Source: Lepturacanthus savala
Taxonomy: Eukaryota > Chordata > Actinopteri > Scombriformes > Trichiuridae
Reading direction: 5' to 3'
Assembly: GCA_030544235.1 (NCBI GenBank)
Contig: CM060475.1
Coordinates: 9,908,909-9,972,908, forward strand
DNA length: 64,000 nucleotides
In this document: positions 23,730 through 36,400 of the stretch, piece by piece
Position numbering within the stretch: position 1 is the first letter of the stretch
Layout: every line of letters starts with the position of its first letter
Notes under the pieces: model-generated
Database searches by the model: none
The model's input: only the letters and a program-made list of their open reading frames with translations
Told to the model about the DNA's origin: nothing
Position numbers and translations under genes: made by a program

Positions 23730-26084
23730 ATGGGCTTCGGTGACCTGAAATCCGCCTCCGGCCTCAAGGTGCTGAACAGCTTCCTGTCGGAGCGCAGCTA
23801 CATAGAGGGGTGAGCCCACAAGACCGGGGAGAACCGGCGGAGACCGTATTGACACGAGAGACTCCGGTGCCGCCATCTTGGCTCCGTGCTGAACTGTGGC
23901 TAAACTGTTAGCTGTTGGCCACACTTCCCACACTTACGTTAGCTGAGCAATTTAAAGATGGCGGATAAACCGACATGAAGCTGTAAAATGTGTTTATCAG
24001 GCTTAAACATATGAGAGAGTTACAGACTTTTAAAGGCGTAGTTAAATATTTTTATTCATTCATGGCTCAGTGTGACGTGGACAAGCGCCATGCTAGCAGC
24101 GAGCCACATGGTGCTAACGGTAGAAACAGTGTCTCAGTTCTGCACACACTGACCATCAACTGGTCTTCTGATCTTTGATTGATTAATGAACGAATGAATA
24201 GAAGATCCTCTGAGTCTGTAATTGTTCCCTGGGATAAGCATCTCAGCTCTTGTAGTGTGAATGTGTATGCACGTGCACTGTGATCATTACCGCCACCAGC
24301 TGGTATGGAGAACAGGCTGCTAGTGTTTCTAATAAGAAAATTAATAAATGGGCCTTAAATTCGATGCACGCTGTAAGGCTGGACCATCTGAAATAGAGAT
24401 TTGGTGGCCTTTCATTAAAAATGTAACACTTGATTTAAAAAAATTAGCCTTTTTCCTCTCAAAATGCCAAATTTAAATACTTAACACTATATTACAAATT
24501 CATAGAATACACATCTAGTCCCATATTTGACGTTGACCTGCTTTACCTGCAGGAGTCCAGACATTAAATGATAAAGGCTTGTGTAATTCTCACCTGGAAC
24601 ACAAACTTCACATTTCAGGTAAAATTAAATCCTTTAGTGAGATTTCTTTTCAGATGTTACGTTGTGATAAGTCTGTGTGCTGAGGTGTCTGACTGGTCCG
24701 TTTGTCCTCAGGTACGTCCCATCTCAGGCCGACGTCGCCGTCTTCGAGGCGATCTCATCGCCGCCCTCAGCTGACCTGTGCCATGCCCTCCGCTGGTATA
24801 ACCACATCAAGTCCTATCAGAGCCAGAAGAGCAGGTGAGAACAGTATAATATAATCGGTGTGAACACGCCGCTGTGACATCAGAGGTAACCCTGCTCCCC
24901 GTCTGTCAGTCTTCCAGGTGTGAAGAAACCCTTGGGACAATACGGCCCTGCTGGCGTGGCTGACGCCACATCTGGCTCCGCCGCCAAGGAGGAGGAAGAC
25001 GATGACGACATCGACTTGTTCGGCTCCGATGAAGAGGTGTGAGGTCATAAAGTGCAGGTGGTGATTGTCGTCCTGTTCCCGCCTGTTTGGTTAAATCTCT
25101 TGATCTGTCTCACAGGAAGACTCAGAAGCAGCCCGGCTGAAGGAGCAGCGTCTGGCTGAATACGCCGCCAAGAAGTCAAAGAGTAGGTTTAAACCTCAGT
25201 ATCACAGAACAGGTTATCCACCAGTATCCATATCAAAGAGTAGACCATTAATCCATGATGAGGCTGTGCAGTTGAGTTGAAACGTATTGATTGAAGTAGA
25301 GACTCTTGATGATGATTTAATCACCATCTTTCGGCTGATTGTGTGATGGACACCTTCTTTACCTGAGAGAGTCTGCATCCACCAATCGGTGTTAGTGTTG
25401 TCTGATTTCCATGGTAACCGACTCCTTTGTCCTCCCCTCTCCAGAGCCCGCCCTAATCGCCAAATCCTCGATCCTATTGGACGTCAAGCCATGGGACGAT
25501 GAAACAGACATGGCCAAGCTGGAGGAATGTGTCCGCAGCATTCAGATGGACGGGCTGGTCTGGGGACAGTGTAAGAGTACTACACATGTATACACAGCAC
25601 TACATATATACACGCAGTACTACAAGCATACAGTAATGCATGTACTTGTAGTATTACATGTACTGCAGCCTCGTGACGTGCAGTCTTGATGATGATCTAT
25701 CTCACCATCTTTCGGCTGAAGATGTGATGACGCTTTTTGATCTGAAAAAAATCAACATTTTGAACAAACTTCCTTCACAAACCGTCAGCGCTGCTGATTT
25801 CATTAAGACATGGAGTCACCTGTTTTTATTCCTGTTTGCAGCTAAACTGGTCCCTGTTGGTTACGGCATCAAGAAGCTGCAGATCGGCTGCGTGGTTGAG
25901 GACGACAAGGTGAGAAGAAATAAAAGCATTTATAAGAAATGGATAAATACACCTGTTTACTCACTCACTCATATGAACTTTTATTTATGTGTTCCAGGTG
26001 GGCACAGACCTCCTGGAGGAGCAAATCACAGCTTTTGAGGACTTCGTTCAGTCGATGGACGTCGCTGCTTTCAACAAGATCTAA
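23730..26084 (+). CDS. eef1b2: Elongation factor 1-beta (eEF1B alpha), GTP exchange factor for eEF1A
   Basis: eEF1B2 reloads eEF1A with GTP during translation elongation. Exons are 23730-23809, 24712-24834, 24910-25036, 25116-25182, 25445-25570, 25842-25909 and 25998-26084, for 225 aa, the same length as human. It has an N-terminal GST-C-like domain (MGFGDLKSASGLKVLNSFL), an acidic linker DDDDIDLFGSDEE carrying the casein-kinase-type Ser, and a C-terminal exchange domain (KSSILLDVKPWDDETDMAKL to the terminal MDVAAFNKI). Introns 4 and 5 carry SNORD51-like snoRNAs. The gene has a short 3' UTR with AATAAA at 26103-26108. zdbf2 lies next downstream, as in human 2q33. Confidence 0.97.
25300..25374 (+). 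ncRNA. snord51: C/D box snoRNA SNORD51, copy 1 (eef1b2 intron 4)
   Basis: A complete box C/D architecture: C box ATGATGA (25309-25315), D' box CTGA (25335-25338), C' box GTGATGG (25343-25349) and D box CTGA (25363-25366). A perfect 7-bp terminal stem pairs agactct (25300-25306) with agagtct (25368-25374). The guide before D' is caccatctttcgg, exactly complementary to CCGAAAGATGGTG of 28S rRNA. The fifth base before D' points to the second A of CCGAA, the site assigned to SNORD51 in human. Human SNORD51 also sits in an EEF1B2 intron. Confidence 0.92.
25682..25752 (+). ncRNA. snord51: C/D box snoRNA SNORD51, copy 2 (eef1b2 intron 5)
   Basis: A second copy with C box ATGATGA (25689-25695), the identical 13-nt 28S guide caccatctttcgg, D' box CTGA (25716-25719), a perfect C' box GTGATGA (25724-25730) and D box CTGA (25742-25745). 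Unlike copy 1, no convincing terminal stem flanks the C and D boxes, so processing may be weaker. The guide and boxes are conserved while the rest has diverged, which suggests function rather than a recent dead copy. Confidence 0.8.
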
Positions 26085-27909
26085 ACAAAGCTCAAATTCA
26101 TGAATAAAAAGCACTTCAGCAGAGAAGAATGTCTGCCTTGTTTTTATTCTTGTATTTTGTAACCAATATCTTGAGTGTCAGATTTACATTTCTAGTTGAT
26201 CAGACTGCTTAAAGTTAAATTTTAAGTTGATTATAGTTCTGTTTTCACTCCTTTTGTACTTGAGGTTTTCATGACAACAGAATTACTCCTGTTGATCTTA
26301 AATGCAATTTGAGTCTAAAGGCCAGAATCCAAGTAACTAGTTTAATCATAACGCTGTATTAATAACTAGGAACTGGCTTAAAAGCATGTTAATAAAGGGG
26401 AAAATGCATTAATCTCAAGGTGAAATTGAGCAATAAAACATTAAAAAGTGCTGTTCTAAATTAATGTTTAACTCCGGGTGCTACCAGACTGAATCTGGAG
26501 GCTGGAGACAGAATGAAACTAAGATCCTGTCTATAAAACACAAATGAACAGACTCCATATACTATCATGTGGCCTGCTTATTTACACTAGATTTATATAT
26601 CCTACATTGCCAAAGTATTCATTACACAAATGGCATTTATAAATTACTTTATATCTGGCTTAGTCAAAATATATTACATAAACATAGCACAATATAAATA
26701 TTTGTAACTGATATTGCACTCTTCATGCTGTCATACATTTATATAATATGTACTGTTTTATTGCTCACTGTCTCATTCTTGCATATGTTGCCTATCCTGC
26801 CTGCCTGTCTGCTAATTGCAGTTCTCTGGTTGGCCTCTAGGCGGCTTTATGTTTCTCTGGCTTTGCCTGAGTTTCGGCCGCAGAAGAAGAAGCGGACCGG
26901 AAACTAAACAGTAGCGCGGCGGCAGGAAGGAGATTTTATTCTGTCTGAAAGTAAACAACAACAGAAACACCAACAACGGGTAAATAAACGGACCGATAAA
27001 GGCTTAATATTAACCCGCGTCACGCTGGGAAGCAGCCAATCAGCTACTCGGTGGGAGAGCGGCGCGGGGTAGCAGCATGCTAACAGGTAGCCGGCCGCTA
27101 AGCTAATAGTAACACGTAACACGTCACCGCGGTTACCATGGTTACCGCGAGCACGGGTCGACCCTGACGTTACCCGGGTTCTAAACAAAGCGTTTAAACA
27201 AAGCTGTTAGCGCCGAGGCTAGCTAGCTCTGTAACAACCAATCACACCGGAGCTGCAGCTGTGCTGTGATTGGTTACGTCAGAAAACGTCAGGAATGATC
27301 AAAGAGTGATCAATAACTTGTTTGAATATATTGTATATAGGATGCTCCGCCCATCGGCGCTGCACCTGTACACGGAGCTGGCAGGCCGGTGACCTCTGAC
27401 CCCTGTGTCTCACGCCAGGTAGTCACGAGGCCACGCCCCCTACAGTCGTCCTTTATTTCTCTCTCAGGCTCATGGACCCTCACCTGGACCCTTCACCTGG
27501 TTACCGTTGGTTACAGCATGGGGCTGTCTAATTGGACGGATACTTCACTGACTCCAGGTATGATTAATCATTCAGATAATCAATAATAAATTATCAATGC
27601 CTGATTTAGATTTGACCATCAGTTCAATTTAAATGATTGACTGATGACATCACTGACATGGTTCATGATTTATAATAATAATAATAATTATTATCATAAT
27701 AATGTTGGTATTAACTGTTAGTTAAATGTGATAATGGATTATTGACTTCAGCTGATATTGATATCCATCACTTTATTGATCTAAAACTACATATTTGTAA
27801 TAGTTTTTCTTAAGTCATGAAAAACTAATTATGATCATGAGAATCATGATGTTAACATAGATAATAACAATAATACTATGTGTGTTTCAGATCTTCAGGC
27901 ATCAGCAGG
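26085..27909. other. Intergenic: eef1b2 3' flank and zdbf2 CpG-rich 5' region
   Basis: Positions 26110-26820 are AT-rich with no gene recognised. From about 26820 to 27470 base composition becomes GC- and CpG-rich; this is probably the zdbf2 promoter and 5' UTR exons. Nothing codes before ATG 27910. Confidence 0.5.
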
Positions 27910-30900
27910 ATGTCAGATTCTTCTGATGAAGGTAAAAATTGAAATTACCAGATTTTATAGCTCGTTTATATCACTGTGATTACACTTCCGTGACCTCTGG
28001 TGTATGTGTATGTCAGATGACCAGAGGAAGGCGGAGTCTGCCAGCAGGTAAGTCTACCTGTTGATTATTCTCATTAATGATTCTGTTGAAATTTGACCAT
28101 GTGAAACCCAGAGACAGGTGAGCTCTGTCAGAGTTTCACAGGTCAACCCATCAATCAGTGGACGCATTCACACCTGGTACCTGTGACCATGTCTCTGTCT
28201 GACAGGATGTGGGCGGAGTCTCAGCCAGGTCCTTCCAGGCACCAGCCGAGCAGACAGGGTTACTGTGGCTACTGCAGAGTCCTCTACAGCAACCTGGACC
28301 AGGTACGAACGCCTCACCCACGCTCCTATGTCACGTGACCTGAGTTGCAGCTCATTAACATACCGACATGGTCATGCTTCTCCGTCAGCACCTGTCCAGC
28401 CTCAGACACCTGGATTCTATCCGGGCGTCCTCCCGAGGCTCCAGCTGTGTCTCCTCAGCCAGCAGCAGCAGGAGCAAACTGACTCTGCTGGAGCGCTTCC
28501 TGCAGGACGTCCTTCAGCACCACCCGCACCGCTACAACGACCCCAGGTGACAAAATGTAGCAATACAAAACCTGGAATAATCTATTTAATCACACTGGAC
28601 TGCTGTACATACCTGTATTCTTTTGTGTGTTCGTCATGTCAGGCCGTCTCACGCTGACCTACCACCGGTCTCCGCCCCACCGTTGCCAAGGGACACATTT
28701 TGTCAACCAACCAATCAGCAGGAGGAGTTTGCCACCTGCAGCCAAGCAGCAGAGAGAGTCACAAACAGGCCAACGCAGGAGATACTGTCCGCACCAATAG
28801 GAGAGCAACAGCGAGGAGAGACCAAACCTGCAGGGCACATGGAGTCGTCACCTGCTCAGGCCCCGCCCCCACACACTCAGGCCCCGCCCTCGGTCCACAG
28901 GAAAGCCCACAGAAAGACAGACAGGAGGAAAAAAAGCGACTCCTCCAGCTCCTCACCTCCAGTCCGGGGTCCTGGTCCTGGGCCCCGCCCCCTTTCAGAC
29001 CTGCAGCCCTGGCATCAGTGGCAGAAGGAGCGGCGGGAGACTCAGAAAGAGGAGGCGTTCTCCGACCATGAAGACCCCCTGGACCAAACCATCGAAGAGG
29101 TACATCTGCCGATGATGCCAGGGACATCTGTTTCCATCAACACTATCGTTTGCTGTTTCATGCACAGAACTTATGTCTTTTCTTATGTTGGAGGTAAATT
29201 TTTGATGTTTGTGTCGACTTCAGGTGATTCAGGTGTGTTGCTATGGCGTCAATTCCACTCCCGGCCAGCAGGGGGAGGTAGAGAGCTTCCACTTCAGCCC
29301 TCCTGTCTCCATGGATACACAGAGTGAGGACTGGGATTCACCTGTGCAGGTCAGGTGAACTGTCAGGTAACGAGCCAGCCGGAAGCACCCATTTGTGCTG
29401 CATTTATTTTGAAACAGGAACTTTTCTCTCCAGGCGGTTTTTACACAGCGAGATCACACACTCAGTCACGCACCTGTCCAGACGAGCCAGGCCAAGGGGC
29501 AGGACCTCAGCCACCTGACGGACGTCCAGGTCAACCTGGAGGACCAGGTGTACTCGTACCAGCTAGACTCTGCCCTCCACAGTGAGCAGCGGGCAGGGGG
29601 CGGGGCCAGGTTGGACGAAGGCTTCTGGAGCCTACCGATTGAGGAAGTGCTGCCGGTGCCGGAACACATCCCAGAATCCTTCAGGGGAAAGACCTGGGCC
29701 CAAGTAGAACAGGAGGACGAGCTGAGGGTGGACAAACTGGTCCGACAGTTCAGACGGGGACGATTCGTCTGCTATTTCGACAGCGAGTCTCTGGCCAGGT
29801 TATAAACATATAAATATCCTGTCACATATATAGATATATAGGAACATATCCTGTTTTTTAAGAGAGTTAAACTATCTGGTGCCATGTTACACCACATGGC
29901 AGTTTTGTCACTGAGCCATATAACTTGTTATATATAACCTGTTATATATAATCTTTTATATACGAAGAGTAAGTATATGTATACAGCAGTATATAGTTAA
30001 ACTGTGATGTATACAGTACTCTAATTTGAATAATAATATATACATTTGTACTTCGATAAAAAACGTACTTTGACATATTATATTATATTTCAGTATATAA
30101 TCAATATTATTGATTCAAAATTGAGATTTCTGTTCATTATCACTGGCAGGTATGGGAGGAGGAGACAAAACAAGAAGGTGTGTGGTGATATCAGTGGAGC
30201 AGGGTCAGATGCTGATGTCCTTCCCTTATTGGACCAGGACGAAGGCGACTCTGTGTGCATCAGGAAGAGGAGGCGGGGCTTTAGAGTGGCGTCCAGGTGT
30301 CAGGTGAGTGAAAAGCGTGCTGTAACTGTCAGTCATAAAAACACCTCCCATCACCTTTTTTTTGTTCTTCAGGTGGTCAAAGTGAGTCACAGCACTCAGA
30401 CGGTGCAGTTGGTTATCCCAGCTGTCCGTCAGCCAGAGGGCCCGCCCCCCAGCGTCCCTCCAGCTAATCAACAGGCAGCAGAGAGGACTCCTGAGGCACA
30501 GAGCTGGCGCTGCCTCCCTCCATCATACTCAAACATCATCACGCCACTACAGCCGCGCACCTCTCTGGTCTACCTGCTGTGTTCCCCCGCTGGCCCCGCC
30601 TCTGTGTGCACACCTCCGCTAGGCTCCACCCCCAAACGCTGCAGGAAGAAGAGGCGTCCGCTCGACCTTCAGGGGTTAAAGGTCAAATACAAACGTCTTC
30701 CTGTCAAGTTCTACGATCTCGGCAGCAACCGCATCTTGAAGAACGCCCCCAAAGGTTTCCTGACACACAGAGGCCCCGCCCCCTCCGGCCCACCGCCGCC
30801 ATGTGTCCGCCAGCTGTTCCGCAGTCTGAGTCCAGACCTGAACACCGAGAGGGAGGGGGTCTCCGGCCCCTCCAGGGCTAAACCCCAGCGGTCAACGGAG

Positions 30901-31245
30901 ACCTTTAGCCATGCCAACAGCAGCCACTTCGTCCTGGGCGTGCTCAGTCGGGACGCAGCTCAGGCCGATAAACAAGACACGGTCAGGAGGCGGGGCAGGA
31001 CGTCTCAAGCCCCGCCTTCGCCCCCTCTCACCAGGTCGGAGCGGGGAAGGGGGGGCCGGAGAGAAAGGACACGGCCGCTGCCCCCCAAGAGGAGAGCCAG
31101 GGCTCAGGCCACGCCCCCACAGCCCAGAAGGGAGGGCCTACGTCGGACAGGTCCCGCCCTCCTGACCCCCCAACAGCCCCAACCCCCTTCACCTCACCGG
31201 GGGAGGGGCAGAAGGGGGCGGGGCTGTGAGAAAGCTAGAAGGTAG
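27910..31245 (+). CDS. zdbf2: ZDBF2-like protein with DBF4-type zinc finger
   Basis: Protein of unknown molecular role defined by a DBF4-type zinc finger. Exons are 27910-27931, 28017-28047, 28206-28302, 28389-28546, 28643-29099, 29224-29349, 29434-29798, 30150-30303 and 30373-31245, for 760 aa. The finger is at residues 36-60: GYCGYCRVLYSNLDQH, with Cys38, Cys41, His51 and His57, followed by SKLTLLERFLQDVLQHHPHRY, closely matching the ZDBF2 N-terminus. The rest is Pro/Ser/Arg-rich and mostly disordered. One conserved-looking block is residues about 330-420 (YSYQLDSALHSEQRAG to RRGRFVCYFDSESLARYGRR), and the tail is very basic. Human ZDBF2 is several times longer. It follows eef1b2, as in human. 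Poly(A) signals are at 31305-31310 and 31313-31318. Confidence 0.88.
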
Positions 31246-33481
31246 TACACCTGTCCAGGTAGCAAGTTTCCCTCCCAGTTTACCTGTTCCTGAGCAGCCT
31301 ATTTAATAAACTAATAAAACTCTTCTACTCTGAGATGATTCAGTTTCCATCTCTTACTTTACAAATGAATGTAAAATTAAACTTAACAAAAATATAAAAG
31401 CAACACTTGAGACTCAAGGCTTGTTTCATGCAGATATTCTATGCCATTGCCAAGGATCGAATGTTTCATGTCTCCAATTATCATTTATCAAAAAATTGGT
31501 GACACATCCAATGGGCCTCAAAGACCACAAATGTGGAACCAAGCTATTTCTCCACATCCAGCATCTCTGACCTGTAAACTGGTCCAGCCAGAAATAACTC
31601 TTCTTTACCGACCTCCAGTTTGTTTTTTTGTTTTAGAGAGCATCGTTTAATAGAAGATGCATCACGATGGTAGTGATCCCATATCGTCCATCAGAACAAC
31701 CCTACCAGTCTCCATGACAAATAATGAGGCTGTTGGTTGCACAACCAAAGAGTTTCTGCTCAAACCGTCCAAAGCTTGGTGTCGTTTGAGAGAAATGTTC
31801 AATTTGTTAATAAAATTTGAGAGAAATAAGCCTTTAGTGTGAATAGAACACGTCTAAGATAATTTATTACGAGAATAAAAGTGTTGTGTTTATATTTTTG
31901 TGTAGAAATCTAAAATAATTGTTTATTAACAAGGCTGCTGGAGTTTATATGAACGTCTGTAGCTGCCAAACACATAAATCATTTAATCAGACTCATTCAT
32001 CTGCTTTCATTTTTATATTTTATTTTAAAATTGAGTCATTAAGTAAAATTATCAATAGCAAATCTTGAACATTTATTTTGTTTACATCATGAAATAAAAC
32101 TTAAATGTATTAAAAACTGTAAGATAAACTTTACAAATTCCAACAGATCCATTGAAACTCAGGTAGACATAACCTGAAAATAACATTGTGTTGCACAAGA
32201 TACAAAGTTAAAGCACAAATAAATGAGATAACAAATAATAGGGCTGCAACCATTGGTTGATTAATCAATTAGTCAACAACTATTACATTCATTACCAACT
32301 ATTTTGATAATTGAATAATCGATTTGAATTAAGACCAAAATGTCCAAATTCTCTGGTTCTAGCTTCTCAAATCTGATTATTTTCTGTTTTTTAGTCTCTA
32401 TAATAGTAAACTGATGCTCTTTAGGTTGTGGAAAGACATTTTACTTAGATTCTTCAACCAGTTTAATTGACTATCAAAATAATCAGAAATTTTAATGTAT
32501 TATTTTAAATCTTATCTTAAATATTTATTGCAATGTCACTTTAAGGAGCAATGGGCTCCTGTAATAAGTAATTGTTGACAAATGTTAACAAATACAAATA
32601 TTATAACAGAAAGTACATAGAAATCTTCTTTCGTGAACATGTTTAAATTATAAGTTTGGTAAGTTTAAAATAAAAAATGATTGATTTTGGCAGCTGTGGA
32701 CTTCTATAAATACACCTAAAGTGTGTGTCGGTGAGACAGGTTCTTCAGGTACTGTTGTTTCATTGATATCAGAAATTTTTGTACCTTTACACTCGTGCTT
32801 ATTTATATGAATGTTGACAGAATAAACAGCTTTTATAATCCACACGTGTCACCTGTTTCCTTTGATTAACACTTCCTTTCTGGAAATGCTCAACATGTCA
32901 TTATTATCCGATTATGTACCACAGTCCTTCAGAGTAGCTGGAATTAAACCTCTCCTCAAAAAAGGTGCTTTAATCCAGTATTTTAGCCAACTTTAGAACT
33001 GTATCCAACCTTCCTCTCTAAGATCCTGTTAAAGGCAGTCATTAAACAGTTGTGTGGCTTTCTACACATATGAGGTTTTCCAGCCAGGATTTAGAATGCA
33101 TCGCAGCACAGAGACAGCACTAGTGGAGGTTTCAAATGTTATTCTCAATTCATCAGATAAAGGCTTTGTCTCCGTTCTTGTTCTGTTAGACCTTAGTGCT
33201 GTGTTTGACACCATTAATCATCAGATCCTACTACAGAGATTAGAGCATCTTAACAGTATGAAAGGGCTGATAAACTGGTTTCAGTCCTGTTTAAGTCAAA
33301 AGTTGCCCTCCAGCACCACTGTCAGAAAACTGGGTGACATCTTTGATCAAGTTATGTCATTCACTGCACATCAAATATGTCTAATTTTCAACAACAGCAA
33401 AGATCAGGAACTCCCTGTCCCCCATTGAGGTGAATCTATGATTTGTGATTTTGGGCTGTACAAATAAAATGACTTGACTGT
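31246..33481. other. Intergenic: repeats between convergent zdbf2 and dytn
   Basis: Contains the zdbf2 3' UTR and a short acaaaaatataaaagcaacac word at 31385-31410 resembling the end of a Tc1/mariner MITE. A common fish repeat beginning agggctgcaaccat occupies about 32240-32470, and the LINE fragment follows. No host gene is supported. Confidence 0.5.
32900..33430 (+). mobile_element. LINE reverse-transcriptase fragment
   Basis: Readable pieces of a non-LTR reverse transcriptase: a region resembling NLPFLSKILEKAV, then FQPGFRMHRSTETALVEV, and LLDLSAVFDTINHQILLQRL carrying the first part of the catalytic palm (the Asp of FDTINH). A frame shift lies near 33050 and the element stops before the YxDD box. 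The wording resembles L2/Rex1-type fish LINEs; the clade is not certain. Confidence 0.85.
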
Positions 33482-36400
33482 TCAGTGTCTTACAGCATCC
33501 ACCAGGTGATGAATCCAGCCTCCCACCTCCTCTGCAGCCGCAAGAAGCTCCGGCCCTTTTCTCTCACCTGGAGACAGAAATTTAAAGGTTAAATATGTAG
33601 AATCTTTTTAAAAAGCTATAACTTTTTTAAAAGATATGTTTTATGTTTGTATGTTTTTGCTGCTTTTTCTACAGAGTCCACCTTTAAATCAGATGGATGA
33701 ATCAGAGAGACAGACAGGCAGGTATATCAGAGAAACAGGCAGACAGTTGAGTGAATCAGAGAGATAGACAGGTGAACCTGAGAGAGACAGGTGAGTGAGT
33801 CAGACAGACAGGAAACTCACCTCTCTCTCTGTCTCTCCAATCATCTGTCTTCATTGCGATCCTCAGTCTGTCTACAGTTTCCTGCAGCAGCTGCTCTGGA
33901 CTACATGTCCCACAATCCTCTACTCCAGACAGACAGGTATCTTCTTCCCTTTGCTCTGCCTCTAGTGATACAACCTGTTCTATTGGAGGAGACAGACAGG
34001 CATCACCTGCAGGTTCCTCCTCATCCTCATAGTGGATGTCATGTGACGAAGGTGTTTGTCGTCCTGTCTCACTCCACTCTTCCTCTTCTTCTTCTGTCTT
34101 CATCAACTCTTCTTCTGTCCTCAAAAACTCTTCTTCTTCCTCTGTCCTCAGCAACTCTTCTTCTATCCTCAAAAACCCTTCCTTTTCCTCTTCCTCTTCT
34201 TCTTCTTCTGTCCCCACCAACACTTCTTCTTCCTCCATGTCTGTCTCTGTTCCAGTAGAAACCCTGTTCTCCATGTTGTAGCTGTGTGGTGTATTTTTAA
34301 CATGTTGAGCCTCCATATTGTTCAGAGCCTGAAGGAGTATCATATGAAAAATTAAACTTTAAAAATATCTAAACATCAGCTCCTGAGGCTCATGGGTAAT
34401 GTAGTATTTAGAGCTGTGTGTTACCTGTGTGAGCATCCCCTGCAAACGGGCGTTGTGTTCTCTCAGTGTTTCCATGGTAACCTCCATCTCAGAGCACCTG
34501 TCCTCCAGGATGCCGTGCTCTGATTGGACAGTGAGCCGCCACGCCTGCAGCTGCTGCTCCAACAGCCTGAGGAGAGAAAATAAACAGCAATAAATGCAAA
34601 TAAACAAACAACAATAGATATGAATGCAGGTTTGATTCTGATAAGTTGTCCAGTCTCACCATTTGTCTCTCTGCAGGTTCCTGAGTTCAGTCAGCAGAAC
34701 CGGTGCCTTCAACACACATTACCTCACATTATTAGAATTTATTATAATTTATTTTATATAAACAGCTGACTGTGAGGTCATCAGAGGTTACCTGCTCAGG
34801 TGGGGTCTCCTCAGTCTGTGCGACTTTAGATAAAGAGGAGCAAGGACGAGCCACCGGTGCATCATGGGAAACACTTTTGTCTGAGGAGGGACTGTGATGG
34901 ACAGCTGATGCAGCCACTCGTGTTGAGGTATTGGATGGGGGCGGAGCTCTGAGAAACAAACCATGTTATCTGGAGTGCACTTTAATGATTGGTTTTGATT
35001 AAAAACACAATTGACGAGTATCTAATTACATTTGATCTTTAACGAGTTTCTTCACTGTGAATTCATGCCTGCTTCACCTGTTCTGAGTCTCATCTGGCTC
35101 CGCCCACAGGTTCCTCCTCCTGTTTGCCTCTCTCTGGCTGTATCGCCATGGTAACAGGGTGTGACGAGCACTGTGCACTAACGAGGACAGAGACTCCTTC
35201 CAGGTTGGCTGACACAAACACACATGTTAGTATGTTGCCTGTGTGTTTACCCGAGTGTGTGATTGTGTGTGTGTTTACCTCAGTGTGATTGTGTGTGTGT
35301 TTACCTGAGTGCAGAACTCTAGCACAGGATGGTGTGTTTTGTGTTTCCTGCTCTGTCTATGTGTCAGGAAGCAGCTCTGACACACCTGAACGTTCACACA
35401 CTTTTTACAGCGATACCTGAATAAATAAATAGAAAGAAACTTTATTCATTTATTCAGTTTTAACAGACATCAGGCCCCGCCCCTTCTCACAGATGAACCC
35501 ACCTGAGCCCAGAGATGGGCTTTGTCTTGCAGGTGTGGCATCGGACACTGTGACTGACATTCTTACTGACCGACAGGCGGTATAATGTTGGTAACCATAG
35601 CAACAGGCGCGGCTCACTCTGCAGCCATGACAACATGTGTTCTTCACTTGCAGCTGGGGTCAACACCTGTAAAACACACACGTGTCACCATGACAACTGC
35701 CAATCACCTGCAGCAGCTGTGTGTTTGTGTGTGTGTTCTCACCCCATTAAAACATGACTTAACAGCTGCCTCCACGTCGCCAAAAACCTCTTCCTCCTGC
35801 AACGCTACCGGAACCTCAACACACACACACACACACACACACATATTAGAGAATAGCAGGAGGGAAGCATGCTGGGAAATGTAGGCAGTTTACCTGGCTG
35901 ATGTCCTGCAGTAAAGATCTGAGTGAAGACCTGCTGACTGAACCTGAACAGGTGTCTGCAACACACACGAGAGCTGCCCCCCCCCCCCCAACACACACAC
36001 ACACACGTGGCATTTTATTATTAGGAAACAGCCTCCTCCACTACAATCAGCATGAATTTTATTTTGAAAGTCAGACCTTTGTACTTGACCGTCACAGAAT
36101 CTGCAGAAAGACATATGAGAGCAGCTTGAAGAGAAGCAGCAGACACATGACCATGTTGACTCCTGAAACACAAACACGCACGCACGCGCACACACACACA
36201 CACTTAAAACTGAATGTTCTAACCTTCAGGGTTTGAGCCCTGTAATGATAACAATAGCACTAGTGATAATGACCATAATAAAAACAACTAATGATAATTA
36301 TAATCAGGGTATAACATGTTTACTGACTGGTCAAACATCCTGAACATCAGATTACACAGCTCCTCTGGAGTTGCTGCTGTCAAATGATCTGGAAACTCCT

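Noticed and set aside
23990..24178. Small ORF and possible H/ACA snoRNA (SNORA41, hosted by human EEF1B2) in eef1b2 intron 1
   Set aside because: I could not find a convincing two-hairpin fold with H and ACA boxes by eye; a covariance-model search would decide.
33791..34355. Ser/Leu/Phe-rich plus-strand ORFs
   Set aside because: Antisense shadows of the Glu-rich exon 13 of dytn.
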